Notes under the pieces: generated by a model | Told to the model about the DNA's origin: nothing | The model's input: the letters and a program-made list of their open reading frames with translations, nothing else | The model's database searches: none | Translations under genes and position numbers: made by a program | Assembly (NCBI RefSeq): GCF_963678635.1 | Contig: NC_087063.1 | Coordinates: 17,531,814-17,595,813, forward strand | Length of the DNA stretch: 64,000 nucleotides | From: Symsagittifera roscoffensis | Lineage: Eukaryota; Xenacoelomorpha; Acoela; Convolutidae | Reading direction: 5' to 3' | In this document: piece by piece, positions 44,470 through 53,639 of the stretch | Layout: each line of letters opens with the position of its first letter | Numbering within the stretch: position 1 is the first letter of the stretch

Positions 44470-47028
44470 ATGGATAACTTCAACTTGGATGAATTGATGG
44501 ACCTGGCAGAGGCATATGTGGGACCGATGGTGGATGCGATCTATCGTCGGTTGATCGGTCGAGACTTCGCTCTGGAGGACCCAGAGGTAGTCATGTTGCT
44601 GACCGCCCTGATCAACATCTTGGGGCATGACAACCGTGGGGACCGCCCCACGGAAGTCCTGTTGATGGCAGCATATGGAGAGAGGGGAGTACTAGACCGC
44701 CCGAACATGAGAGTGATGAGGTGGAGAAACGGCGCTCTCTCAGGGAGTGACTTGGCGAATGAGCCTGGATTGGGAAATTCTAGGACTTACCAACCAGTTG
44801 AGATGCCTATGCCTGACGAGAATGCATCAGGAGATGAACAGCGAGGCTGCCTCGTCTGGTTCACCACTGAGAGCAGCTGTGCCACCAAAGAGGGCGAAAG
44901 TAGGACAGAAGGTTCAGACGAACCAAACCATGCAAGATCTGGATGAGATTAAGGATGAGCTGGAAAGTACGAAGAAGGAGCTGGACGAGATGACCAAAAG
45001 CATGCTCAAGATGGAGGAAGATCGAGACATGTGGAGAAGGTTGTTTGAAGACTTCAACAAGAAGCAGGGTCAAGAAATTGAGCGCTTGAGGCAGGACTAC
45101 AAAGAGCGATCGGAACAGATTGCGTTGACAACGGCCGTGGAGAAAGTGATTCCTGCAAGGAATATTCCTCGTGGGCAGTCCCCGATGGAGCTCTTGACGC
45201 CTCGAGAAATGAGTCAAACAACAGAGACACGGCTCCCGACAGAGACGAATCGAGTGACGATCCCGGATCCTAGTGACACCTTGGGTGACCCCGTCGTGGA
45301 ACAGACAGTGAGGAAGCTGATAGAGACAGCTGGACGACTGGTCGCCAACAAGAATGCGCCAGGTTCCGGGGTGACTGCACCCTATGGAACGATCGACGAC
45401 ACGGGCAGAGTACGACTCTCCCAGACCGTGATCAGACAATGGATAAGTGACATGACGCCACTCATGGGGAGCTCGAAGGCCCCAGAGAGAAAAATACAGA
45501 AGATGCCAGCGAAGAAAGTGTCTCGCATCATAGACGTACAAAAGAACAATCAATTGAAATATAATTTCACGGGAGTTCCGGAGACAGATCCGAGAGCTTG
45601 CTTCAATCGAGCGACTTGGAGCCCGGCAGTAAACCTGCAGCAACCACCACTGGGGACATCTCATCTGATACTGGGAGACAGCTTGGTCAGAGTACTATCG
45701 AATTTGAGGACCTCGTGGGCCACCACGGTGATGGCCTTTGGAGGCGCGACGATAGCCCAGTTATATCGAATGGTGGAACTGATGAATCCAGGGAGGATCC
45801 CCAATGTGATGATCCTGGTTGGGACGAATGACATCTCCAGAGGTTCAGATGAGCAGGAAGCACTATGGGAATCAATGATGGTGTGTTTGTTTACTACCCT
45901 CTGGCAGAAATTCAAATGCGCGGTACTGACCGTTTGCACGGTGCCCATGAACACGAGAAGCTTGACCGAGAAATGAGTCAAACAACAGAGACACGGCTCC
46001 CGACAGAGATGAATCGAGTGACGATCCCGGATCCTAGTGACACCTTGGGTGACCCCGTCGTGGAACAGACAGTGAGGAAGCTGATAGAGACAGCTGGACG
46101 ACTGGTCGCCAACAAGAATGCGCCAGGTTCCGGGGTGACTGCACCCTATGGAACGATCGACGACACGGGCAGAGTACGACTCTCCCAGACCGTGATCAGA
46201 CAGGGTATAAGTGACGTGACGCCACTCATGGGGAGCTCGAAGGCCCCAGAGAGAAGAATACAGAAGATGCCAGCGAAGAAAGTGTCTCGCATCATAGACG
46301 TACAAAAGAACAATCAATTGAAATATAATTTCACGGGAGTTCCGGAGACAGATCCGAGAGCTTGCTTCAATCGAGCGACTTGGAGCCCGGCAGTAAACCT
46401 GCAGCAACCACCACTGGGGACATCTCATCTGATACTGGGAGACAGCTTGGTCAGAGTATTATCGAATTTGAGGACCTCGTGGGTCACCACGGTGATGGCC
46501 TTTGGAGGCGCGACGATAGCCCAGTTATATCGAATGGTGATGATCCTGGTTGTGATGATCCCCAATGTGATGATCCTGGTTGGGACGAATGACATCTCCA
46601 GAGGTTCAGATGAGCAGGAAGCACTATGGGAATCAATGATGGTGTGTTTGTTTACTACCCTCTGGCAGAAACTCAATTGCGCGGTACTGACCGTTTGCAC
46701 TGTGCCCATGAACACGAGAAGCTTGACCGCAGCAGGAAGAAGGCACAACGAGGGAGTCGTCAGGTGGAATAACATCTTGAGGAACCTCGCAAGTCGAAAC
46801 GCCGGAAGAATGATCCTCATGGACATCGAACATGAATTGAGAGCTATGGATCAGGCCAGACTGACCACGGACGGCATCCACTTCGACAGTATCGAAGGAC
46901 AAGCTTGGTTGAATTGAGTCTTCCAAGAGCGGTTGGACGAACTAGATGCGGAACTCTTTGACACAGGAGTGCTGAAGGAAGAAGAAACAGCGAGTGACGC
47001 GGTGATTACCACCTTTGTGCCTCCTTAG
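44470..47028 (+). CDS. Copy 2 SGNH-hydrolase-type ORF, interrupted by a 764-bp tandem duplication
   Basis: ATG 44470. First part (to about 44820) unknown; a frame slip near 44830 leads into a coiled coil (about 44940-45110, LDEIKDELESTKKELDEMTK). Then a C-terminal SGNH/GDSL esterase domain: block I HLILGDSLV (Ser nucleophile), block II FGGATI, block III LVGTNDIS, and block V TTDGIHFD (Asp/His, near 46868). A 764-bp segment (about 45204-45967 and 45968-46731) is present twice, out of frame, so the first copy ends at TGA 45974-45976 without block V and only the second (frame open 45865-46917) completes the domain. An in-frame TGA at 46915-46917 precedes a further open stretch to TAG 47028. SGNH esterases are known in ORF1 of some LINEs. 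Confidence 0.7.
45204..46731 (+). repeat. 764-bp direct tandem duplication in the SGNH ORF
   Basis: GAGAAATGAGTCAAACAACA at 45204 recurs at 45968, and the two units run in parallel to AGCTTGACCG near 46730. Few substitutions separate them, apart from a replaced patch near 46537-46555 where GTGATGATCCTGGTTG, a copy of the sequence 40 bases downstream, stands in place of the original. The period is not a multiple of three. Confidence 0.9.
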
Positions 47029-47137
47029 CCTGGAAACACGCTTGGGTACGGTCCCGGCCGTCACTAACTACCGGTAACAGAGCTCCAGCGAACCAGGTCA
47101 AAGGACAAACGTACAGGATCGATTGGGAGAAGCGCCG

Positions 47138-47634
47138 ATGAGGAGGACCATCCATCCTAGGAGAAGAATAGGACCTGTCAACCCAATCGAAGAGACAGCC
47201 GGCACGTCTAGATCGGACACTAGATCGGAGACGACAAGTACCAGTCGAGAGGAGAGACGCCCGGGCAGAGGCTCGTTGATGTGGAGAGACCCATACCGTC
47301 TCCCTGGCATGTATACAAAGACGAGCTAATGAAGCTGGTTCTCCAGAGGGTAAGCTTCATCGAAGATGCAAGGAGGATGCTGAATGGAGCGACGCTGTCC
47401 GTCAGCAGATTGTACTCGATAACCGGCGTAGACTGGTTGATAGCCGCTAGCATAAATTTCAGCTCCACGACGGCCTTGAGATTTGCTGACCTAGAGGGAC
47501 TGCCCTCTAACAACACAATGGGACCAGTGAACGCGAGACCATTGCAAGACGTGAGGTTGAATCATGACGAAGGGAATCGAGAAGAGAGACCTGGAAGATT
47601 TCTAGTGACAAGGCGCCGATCGGACAACATGTGA
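47138..47634 (+). CDS. Copy 2 small ORF, unknown, with one frame slip
   Basis: Starts in one frame (ATG 47138, Arg/Thr-rich, SETTSTSREERRPGRGS) and continues in another from about 47275 to TGA 47632-47634 (HVYKDELMKLVLQRVSFIED then ARRMLNGATL). A single missing base in TTGATG near 47277 would join them, giving about 165 residues. No family recognised. The C-terminal half has a helix and hydrophobic core pattern. It stops two bases before the ATG of the next ORF. Confidence 0.4.
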
Positions 47635-47636
47635 AG

Positions 47637-49145
47637 ATGTTCAGGCAAGTAAGCTCACCTCCTGGTCATGTGAAGGAGAGAATATACCCAAAACCAGTGA
47701 ATCAAGATGGTGATGCCCAAAGATACGGCGGATTGAAAGCGATAAAGAAAGATGAGACCATCTTCGCCGCCTATGACAAAGCAGAAATGAGGAAGGCCAA
47801 GATTATGATAGTAGCGAATTCAGAGTTCGTGTACACCTCCAAGTCTCTGTTTTGGCCGGACGTCATAATGTTGGCAGCGGTCGACCTGGACCTACTGCAA
47901 TCGATATCTCTGGCTATAGGGGTACAAAGGCAGACGGACATGAACCCAATTACGATCGTGTTTGCTGGCATCAATGACCATCTACACAGTAGAGGTTTTC
48001 TGAGCAGACTCCGAGATCCTACAACGGCAGAGAACGCTGTGTGGCCAGCGATAAAAGATATCCTTGAGTCGATGGGTGAAGTGGTGGATGCGACGAAGGA
48101 GGGGTCGTTCACCAAAGTGACACCGAGAATAGTATTCGCGTTGTCTCCGGGGTATGCACATCTCCCGGATGGACTAAAAATCGTGTATGCGATTGTGACC
48201 TTGCTTTGGGAAAGAAAATATGACATGATCATATCAGCCCCGAATGGCATGATAGAGATGGAGAACCTGAGGCCACTCAAGGCTGAACTACCTGCAGTGT
48301 GGTCAGATATCTCAAACGCGATAAGAGGATTCAAGGACCATGCGCTACACATGTTAGTGTTGGACGAGGTGCTGGGGTTGGAACTGTCCAATTTCAGTCG
48401 ACAGCTCAAACTGAAACCGGGAATAGACGACGGCCATCGAGTGATCGCGGCGATGTCCAACGACTTATGGTTCCGAGCAATGGAAGTGACAGGTGAAAAC
48501 ACGAGAAAGAAAAATTCACTAGAGACGAGAGCTCATTTGGAGGCGATGGTTTTGAGAACCAAGCCGGAAGCCAACCAGTGGCTACACCTGAATCCTAGAG
48601 TAGCGGCATTGTGTGCAGATGCTTTTGAGCAAGGCCCCGTGATGATCACAAAGATACATGCCTACTTGTTGAAGGAGGTGAACCTGGCGGAAAATGCCGG
48701 AGAAAAGACCGCTGATTTTGTGAACAGAATGTGTCAGATTACTCTGGAAACCTTCTGGACCCAGGAAGTGAAGGGACAGGAGGGCTTTGAACGGACGGAC
48801 AGCATGCTGGAAGGGTTGGGAGCCGGATGGACCGCGTCCTTCTTGGCAAAAGTCTACCCGAAAGTCTCGCATTACTTGATAAAAGAATTCCTCCAAGCAG
48901 TAGTGGAGGTGTCAATAGTGGAACTAATAGCCTTGTTCGTGACATTTGGAGCAGAGAGTTTCGTGAAAAGACCGGCGATGCTGCTCACCGAAGGAATTCA
49001 GATGCTGCGGTTAGATGGACTTATGACATTGATTGCGATTACCCACGGAAACTTGGGAGGACTGATGAAACTGACACGTTGTCCAGAGCAGATGAGAGAG
49101 AGTGAGGAACTTAGATATGAAGAAGTCCACGGACTCGTGGAATAA
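47637..49145 (+). CDS. Copy 2 SGNH-like ORF without the usual serine block
   Basis: About 502 codons from ATG 47637, uninterrupted. The strand AKIMIVANSEFVYTS takes the place of block I (GDS) and the strand MNPITIVFAGINDHLHSRGF matches block III (GxND) of SGNH hydrolases. Between them LFWPDVIMLAAVDLDLLQSI fits the helix that follows block I. The remaining 350 residues are alpha-helical with WLHLNPRVAALCADAFEQG and EVKGQEGFERTDSMLEGLGA and are unknown. If this is an SGNH fold it has lost the nucleophile and would be non-catalytic. Its neighbour upstream is a complete SGNH domain, so duplication and divergence inside the element is a reasonable inference. Being intact over 1.5 kb amid broken ORFs argues that it is real. 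Confidence 0.55.
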   Translation: MFRQVSSPPGHVKERIYPKPVNQDGDAQRYGGLKAIKKDETIFAAYDKAEMRKAKIMIVANSEFVYTSKSLFWPDVIMLAAVDLDLLQSISLAIGVQRQTDMNPITIVFAGINDHLHSRGFLSRLRDPTTAENAVWPAIKDILESMGEVVDATKEGSFTKVTPRIVFALSPGYAHLPDGLKIVYAIVTLLWERKYDMIISAPNGMIEMENLRPLKAELPAVWSDISNAIRGFKDHALHMLVLDEVLGLELSNFSRQLKLKPGIDDGHRVIAAMSNDLWFRAMEVTGENTRKKNSLETRAHLEAMVLRTKPEANQWLHLNPRVAALCADAFEQGPVMITKIHAYLLKEVNLAENAGEKTADFVNRMCQITLETFWTQEVKGQEGFERTDSMLEGLGAGWTASFLAKVYPKVSHYLIKEFLQAVVEVSIVELIALFVTFGAESFVKRPAMLLTEGIQMLRLDGLMTLIAITHGNLGGLMKLTRCPEQMRESEELRYEEVHGLVE

Positions 49146-50496
49146 GATAAGAGACCTGAGACACACTCTTATCCAATATCTCTTACAACAAAATCGCTTT
49201 GGAACGGGAGAAGACGAGACTATTGAAAGAGAGGAAGATGTTAGACGACATGTTGGAGGCATGCCCCTGTTAACTGATCTGAGCTTGGCTATGAGAACCG
49301 ATCCCTTAGCGCTGATCAGAGGAGTCACGGAGTTTGTGACAGTGATCTATGGACCAGCAGTCACGTTTGCGTTCCCTGACGTTAAGGTGGAGGCATATAG
49401 GAGGTCGGTGCCGCACCTGAACCTCATATCAGCAGTGGACGGTAGTACACTGAACTGGTGTGAACAGCACACATTGCGGGAGCTCATGAGTGAGGATCTG
49501 TTATTTACGAAAATATCGGAGCCAGAGATGACAGTCATCAATTTTGACGATCACTTCCGTGATCGCATGGGAGAAGTAGAAAGAGGACACATCGAAGTGT
49601 TTCCGAAGCTTTGGAATCTGAGACCCTATGATAAAACGAATGGTGAAATAACCAGAGTGCCTCGTCTCACTGCAGCATATCATAAATTGAGAGAAGAGAC
49701 GAAGGACTGGGGTGATTACGAGAAGCTGCCGGAGGCAATCCCTGAATTCCCTCTGATAAGAAGGATGTTGCTCGGAGCAGTCTCCGTGGTACAAACTCCT
49801 AGGTTGAGAGCATTCGAAACCAATGAAAGGAGAGTAGGGAATTTCGTGGGAACAATGGATCCATACTTTGTAGGGAGAAATGCCGCCGTGTTACAATACA
49901 CACGATTTACATATACGGATCAAGCGACGAGAAGGCGAATAAGCAACGCCGCGACTCCCAAGCCTGGAAGATTTGACGAGGAATGGATGGGATTAGGCTT
50001 AGCTCCGATGAAGATGAGAGGCAGGACCGAACTGCCTGAAGCCTCCTTGATCCTGACTAGTGTGAAACCGGAGTTGAAAGTGGGAGGAACACTGCAGGCG
50101 AGATCCTTCCTAGCACCCTTCGGCTGCGAGGAAATCAAAGTGGTCCATGGAGAAGAGGAAGATAGATCGGCCGGTATATTGATAATACCGAAGTTTCCGG
50201 AAGGAACCGATAATGATAAGCAAGGACCCTCGAGCTCAAAGAAGGATATGTCAGAAGGAGATGACGGACAGGGAGGAAGCCGTCAGACCGAAGAACCCAT
50301 GCAACAAGATGCAAGTCAAGCTGGTGGGGAAGACGACAGGGCATCGACAGGAGGAGCATCCAGCCTGGATTTCAATATCTTCAGTGATCTTGAGAACAAC
50401 GCAGATATTTTGGAGACGACTGAGCCAGCAGATGAAGGCATCTCGACACTGGAGCCTCCGTTAGCCTTTATGGAAATGAAACGGAATTTGCCGTAG
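49117..50496 (+). CDS. Copy 2 ORF of about 460 residues, unknown function
   Basis: Uninterrupted from ATG 49117 to TAG 50494-50496, overlapping the previous ORF by 29 bases. N-terminal two thirds are globular with GAVSVVQTPRLRAFETNERR and VGTMDPYFVGRNAAVLQYTR; the last 110 residues are Asp/Glu/Ser/Gln-rich and probably disordered, like a phosphoprotein tail. No signal peptide, membrane segment or known motif. It stands between the SGNH-like ORF and ORF D in a tightly packed array, which suggests a shared transcript. Confidence 0.6.
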   Translation: MKKSTDSWNKIRDLRHTLIQYLLQQNRFGTGEDETIEREEDVRRHVGGMPLLTDLSLAMRTDPLALIRGVTEFVTVIYGPAVTFAFPDVKVEAYRRSVPHLNLISAVDGSTLNWCEQHTLRELMSEDLLFTKISEPEMTVINFDDHFRDRMGEVERGHIEVFPKLWNLRPYDKTNGEITRVPRLTAAYHKLREETKDWGDYEKLPEAIPEFPLIRRMLLGAVSVVQTPRLRAFETNERRVGNFVGTMDPYFVGRNAAVLQYTRFTYTDQATRRRISNAATPKPGRFDEEWMGLGLAPMKMRGRTELPEASLILTSVKPELKVGGTLQARSFLAPFGCEEIKVVHGEEEDRSAGILIIPKFPEGTDNDKQGPSSSKKDMSEGDDGQGGSRQTEEPMQQDASQAGGEDDRASTGGASSLDFNIFSDLENNADILETTEPADEGISTLEPPLAFMEMKRNLP

Positions 50497-50541
50497 AGCA
50501 GCTCTCCTGGCAATTCAAGAAATAACGAACAAAGAATCCTT

Positions 50542-51264
50542 ATGGAATCACCTAGAAGAAGAAGAATAGAGGCCTCAGCCAGAGTACATTTCTTGGGAAC
50601 GCTGCCCGAAGAAGAATGGGAGGTACATCATCGAGACCACGAGAGTAGGACGGGATGCAAGTTGGACAGAGTGGCGTTCATGGAAGAAGTCTGGACAGTG
50701 GTTCAGAGCTATGGGACCCAGTCCATTCTGAAAACGGGTCTCAACCAACCCTTGATGAGGGAAGTCCTTGACAAGCTTGATGAGTGCGAAGGGAGACTGA
50801 GTGAGTTGTTGATCGACTCGGCCACTGATGAAAGTGAAGCGAATTCTCCCATCAAGATGACACCGCAGGACGATAAAGGAGAGGTGGTGTATCTGTCAGG
50901 AACCAGGAGAGGGACGATGCGATCAAAATTGGTGATTGATAAAATCAATGCGATGAAAATGAAGTTGAGCAGCAGAGTGATACTGAGGAGAGTCGGAAAG
51001 ACGAAGGTGGATTCGGAGATATCGGTGAAAGCTGTTAACTCAGCGAAAAGGAAACGAGTCGAGGAGGTCATGGATTTGGGACAAGGTGATTATCAATTGC
51101 CTGGCACAGATAAAATGTTAACTGATATAGCGATGGTGCCACCCATTCTCACGGCGGGAATAAAATCAACAGGTTATACATCCAAAAGGAGTGACCGCAC
51201 TCTGACTGGAGCAACCTTAGAAATGGAAATACTATACTCAGCCAATGTGGGGAGAGCACAATGA
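50542..51264 (+). CDS. Copy 2 ORF D, unknown, conserved in three copies
   Basis: 240 codons from ATG 50542. Matches copy 1 (25443-25620) and copy 3 (64000-63136) in the region WEVHHRD…DRVAFMEEVWTVV and GLNQPLMREVLDKLDE. The rest is Lys/Arg-rich. Its stop overlaps the start of ORF E as ATGA (51261-51264), an arrangement used elsewhere for stop-restart translation, though a frame slip joining D and E is equally possible. In copy 3 the same boundary also shows a frame change. Confidence 0.6.
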   Translation: MESPRRRRIEASARVHFLGTLPEEEWEVHHRDHESRTGCKLDRVAFMEEVWTVVQSYGTQSILKTGLNQPLMREVLDKLDECEGRLSELLIDSATDESEANSPIKMTPQDDKGEVVYLSGTRRGTMRSKLVIDKINAMKMKLSSRVILRRVGKTKVDSEISVKAVNSAKRKRVEEVMDLGQGDYQLPGTDKMLTDIAMVPPILTAGIKSTGYTSKRSDRTLTGATLEMEILYSANVGRAQ

Positions 51265-53639
51265 AAGACTTTAAGCCATCTCCCATGAATCACGGAAAGG
51301 GAAATGTCGCAGGACAACTAGTACCAGTAGAATACAACCGACTGACAGTATCGGAGGCTGTGTCGATAGATGAACCTGAAGGTGGATACATGGAAATGTT
51401 GGAATACCGAAACTCGGCTAGAGGGTACGTGATGGCTCTGGAAGACAAAGGTGCCATCAAAGGTTATCTAGAGACAATGTTGCAAGGCACCACCCTCAAG
51501 CAGAAGGCGTACGGGACTTTAGCGTCGTCTGAGATACAGGCAGAAACGATGGAGCAGTTGGTGAGCCTTCCATGGAAAGCAGTGGTATTAAGGTACTTCG
51601 AAGAAGAGATGAGAATACACGCTCTCATGGCAGTACCTTACGTAAGAACAGAGTTACAACTGAGGTTTGCCTGGTGCATGATGGGACTAACTCGCGAAGA
51701 GTATGATTCAGAAGAAAGGAAGAGGTCAAAAGAAGAGAAGGTTTCCCTTATGACGAACATGAGGGATCTGATAGTCCAAGAGGGAGCAGCAGTAGCGTGT
51801 GCGAAACGGAGAGACGCTCTCTGTTTCATTCGATTCATGATAGAGCAGATTTCAGTACCTGCATTGAACACTTGTGTTAAGATGCTGAGGGAAGGCGATG
51901 AGCGAGCGAAAGCCTTACTCTTGCTAGCACTGCTGGATATGCAGCAAAGCAAACCAATGAGGGTGAACATGAAAGAACCCGAGGGATTAGAGCCCATGAG
52001 AAAGATAGATGAAATCAGGAGATTTTCAAACAAGGAGCTGAGACTCACTAAAGAATCTATGGGGGCACTGCCGAAGTCCAGTGAATACTGTGGACCGATC
52101 AAAAAGAAATCGTATAGCTACGTATCCGGAATCATAGGGATAGCGTACAACCCTTTCCTGAGTGAAGACATACGCGATTGCTTCTTCGATTACGAGCAGG
52201 CGGTGTTACTAAGATTCTGGACGTCCAAAATTGTAACGATTAAGAGCGTTAACAATCCACAGGCCAAATTGGGACTGGTCTTGGAAGAAGAGGTGACTGC
52301 ACCTTCCGTACCAAAATCCGACAAAAGAGTGGAGTTTGGGTTGGGATTCTCAGATGAATTACTGAGAACGAGCTTGATGGCAGTGTGGGAATTGATGAGG
52401 CCATCATGGTGTCCTAGTCCCAACGCTGACTCGATATTACGGGCGAAACAAGACGTGCAGAGGGAACTGAATGCAGACTGTAACCTGCGTGACCTTAACA
52501 TCATATATAATGTGATAATAACGGCCTCTAGGAGCAACGGAGAAGATAAAGTGGAGTTGCCTGGCTGGGGACCAGAAGACTGGGTCAAACCTGGTAGCTG
52601 TCTGGCGGAAGTCCGTGGACTGGAAGGTCACGTTTGTGGAGGTCTGGACTGTGTGAAGACCCTAGAGAAACAACACAAGCAATTGACGGTATTGTTTGGA
52701 AACGTAGTGATGAAAGCAAGAACAGAAACGGAACTGATAGCAGATTGCCATGGAGGGACCGAGGTGAATCTAGTGACTGCACTAGGATTCTACAGCATGT
52801 TTGGTTCTCTAGAGTCACTATTGAATCTAGAACAGAAACATGAGATGGTCACAGCCATCAGTGTAGAAGTATTCCCAGGAGTTCTGCAGACTGAGCAGAA
52901 ATACATAGGAAAATGGAGGGAAGCGATCGAGACGGAAATGAACATCAGACACAGTGAGACTTATTGTAGGCCATCAGGAGCACGATATTTGGTGGGTTCG
53001 ACATTGGCTCCAATGTGCAAGAGCAGATACCCGGTACATTTCGTAGCCGTGGATGTAAAGAGTACACCAACGATCGTGGATCAAGCCTTCTCAGTGCCGA
53101 AGTGTGTGAGACTGGCGAGGATGTCCGAGAAATATTACGAGTTGCTATGTAAGATGTTCTCAGCAGTTCCAGAGAGAACCAAGGAAGAGTTGGAATCAAT
53201 ACTAGGAAAGAAGTTCATGGGATACGTGAGCGGGAACTTCAGTGATTTTGAGAGACAGAAACAGAGAGGATCAACTGTCACAGATTACAATACAGTAGAC
53301 GAGAATGATGAAGTCCTCCGAGTGATGATGGAAGTGGAACCATTACTGGAAGCTTCCAGAAAACGTAATTGGAGGAGCATCATGTTGACAGATGACGAGT
53401 TTCCTTGCCACTGCTTGCTGCAGACCTGGTGGTATCCCAAGCGTAGTAATCTGATGTTGATCTGGGATTCTGGAGAGCTGCTCTTCATGGATTTACCAGA
53501 CTCATCACAGCCCATAACAATAGTGATAGTGGGAGTTATGATGGCGATACGATGGCTGGAAGCTCACGTAAGAGAGAACAATAGACAGGAAGCGCCAACG
53601 AGAGAACAGTTGCGGAAATTGAATTGTCTAAAAGATTAA
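51261..53639 (+). CDS. Copy 2 ORF E, first copy, unknown, ends early
   Basis: 792 codons. Segments conserved in copies 1 and 3: RRDALCFIRF, SYVSGIIGIAYNPFL, MRPSWCPSPNAD, a cysteine cluster GSCLAEVRGLEGHVCGGLDC (a possible metal site), DCHGGTEVNLVTALGFYS, FSVPKCVRLARMS and FPCHCLLQTWWYPKRSNLML. I recognise no family. It ends at TAA 53637-53639 in a place where the second copy reads on (CTAAAAGATTAAG here, CTAAAACATTTAG there), about 150 residues before the natural end. Then the duplicated unit begins. Conservation of the same motifs in old copies shows it was under selection within the element family. Confidence 0.65.
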   Translation: MKDFKPSPMNHGKGNVAGQLVPVEYNRLTVSEAVSIDEPEGGYMEMLEYRNSARGYVMALEDKGAIKGYLETMLQGTTLKQKAYGTLASSEIQAETMEQLVSLPWKAVVLRYFEEEMRIHALMAVPYVRTELQLRFAWCMMGLTREEYDSEERKRSKEEKVSLMTNMRDLIVQEGAAVACAKRRDALCFIRFMIEQISVPALNTCVKMLREGDERAKALLLLALLDMQQSKPMRVNMKEPEGLEPMRKIDEIRRFSNKELRLTKESMGALPKSSEYCGPIKKKSYSYVSGIIGIAYNPFLSEDIRDCFFDYEQAVLLRFWTSKIVTIKSVNNPQAKLGLVLEEEVTAPSVPKSDKRVEFGLGFSDELLRTSLMAVWELMRPSWCPSPNADSILRAKQDVQRELNADCNLRDLNIIYNVIITASRSNGEDKVELPGWGPEDWVKPGSCLAEVRGLEGHVCGGLDCVKTLEKQHKQLTVLFGNVVMKARTETELIADCHGGTEVNLVTALGFYSMFGSLESLLNLEQKHEMVTAISVEVFPGVLQTEQKYIGKWREAIETEMNIRHSETYCRPSGARYLVGSTLAPMCKSRYPVHFVAVDVKSTPTIVDQAFSVPKCVRLARMSEKYYELLCKMFSAVPERTKEELESILGKKFMGYVSGNFSDFERQKQRGSTVTDYNTVDENDEVLRVMMEVEPLLEASRKRNWRSIMLTDDEFPCHCLLQTWWYPKRSNLMLIWDSGELLFMDLPDSSQPITIVIVGVMMAIRWLEAHVRENNRQEAPTREQLRKLNCLKD

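Noticed and set aside
45661-46428. Long open frames on the minus strand opposite the SGNH ORF (also 44861-45664)
   Set aside because: They are antisense shadows of a real coding region, appear twice because of the 764-bp duplication, and carry no family motif.
48895-48970. A membrane segment that would make the SGNH-like ORF an envelope protein
   Set aside because: The hydrophobic stretch VSIVELIALFVTFGAESF contains two glutamates and has no signal peptide before it; it fits a buried helix.
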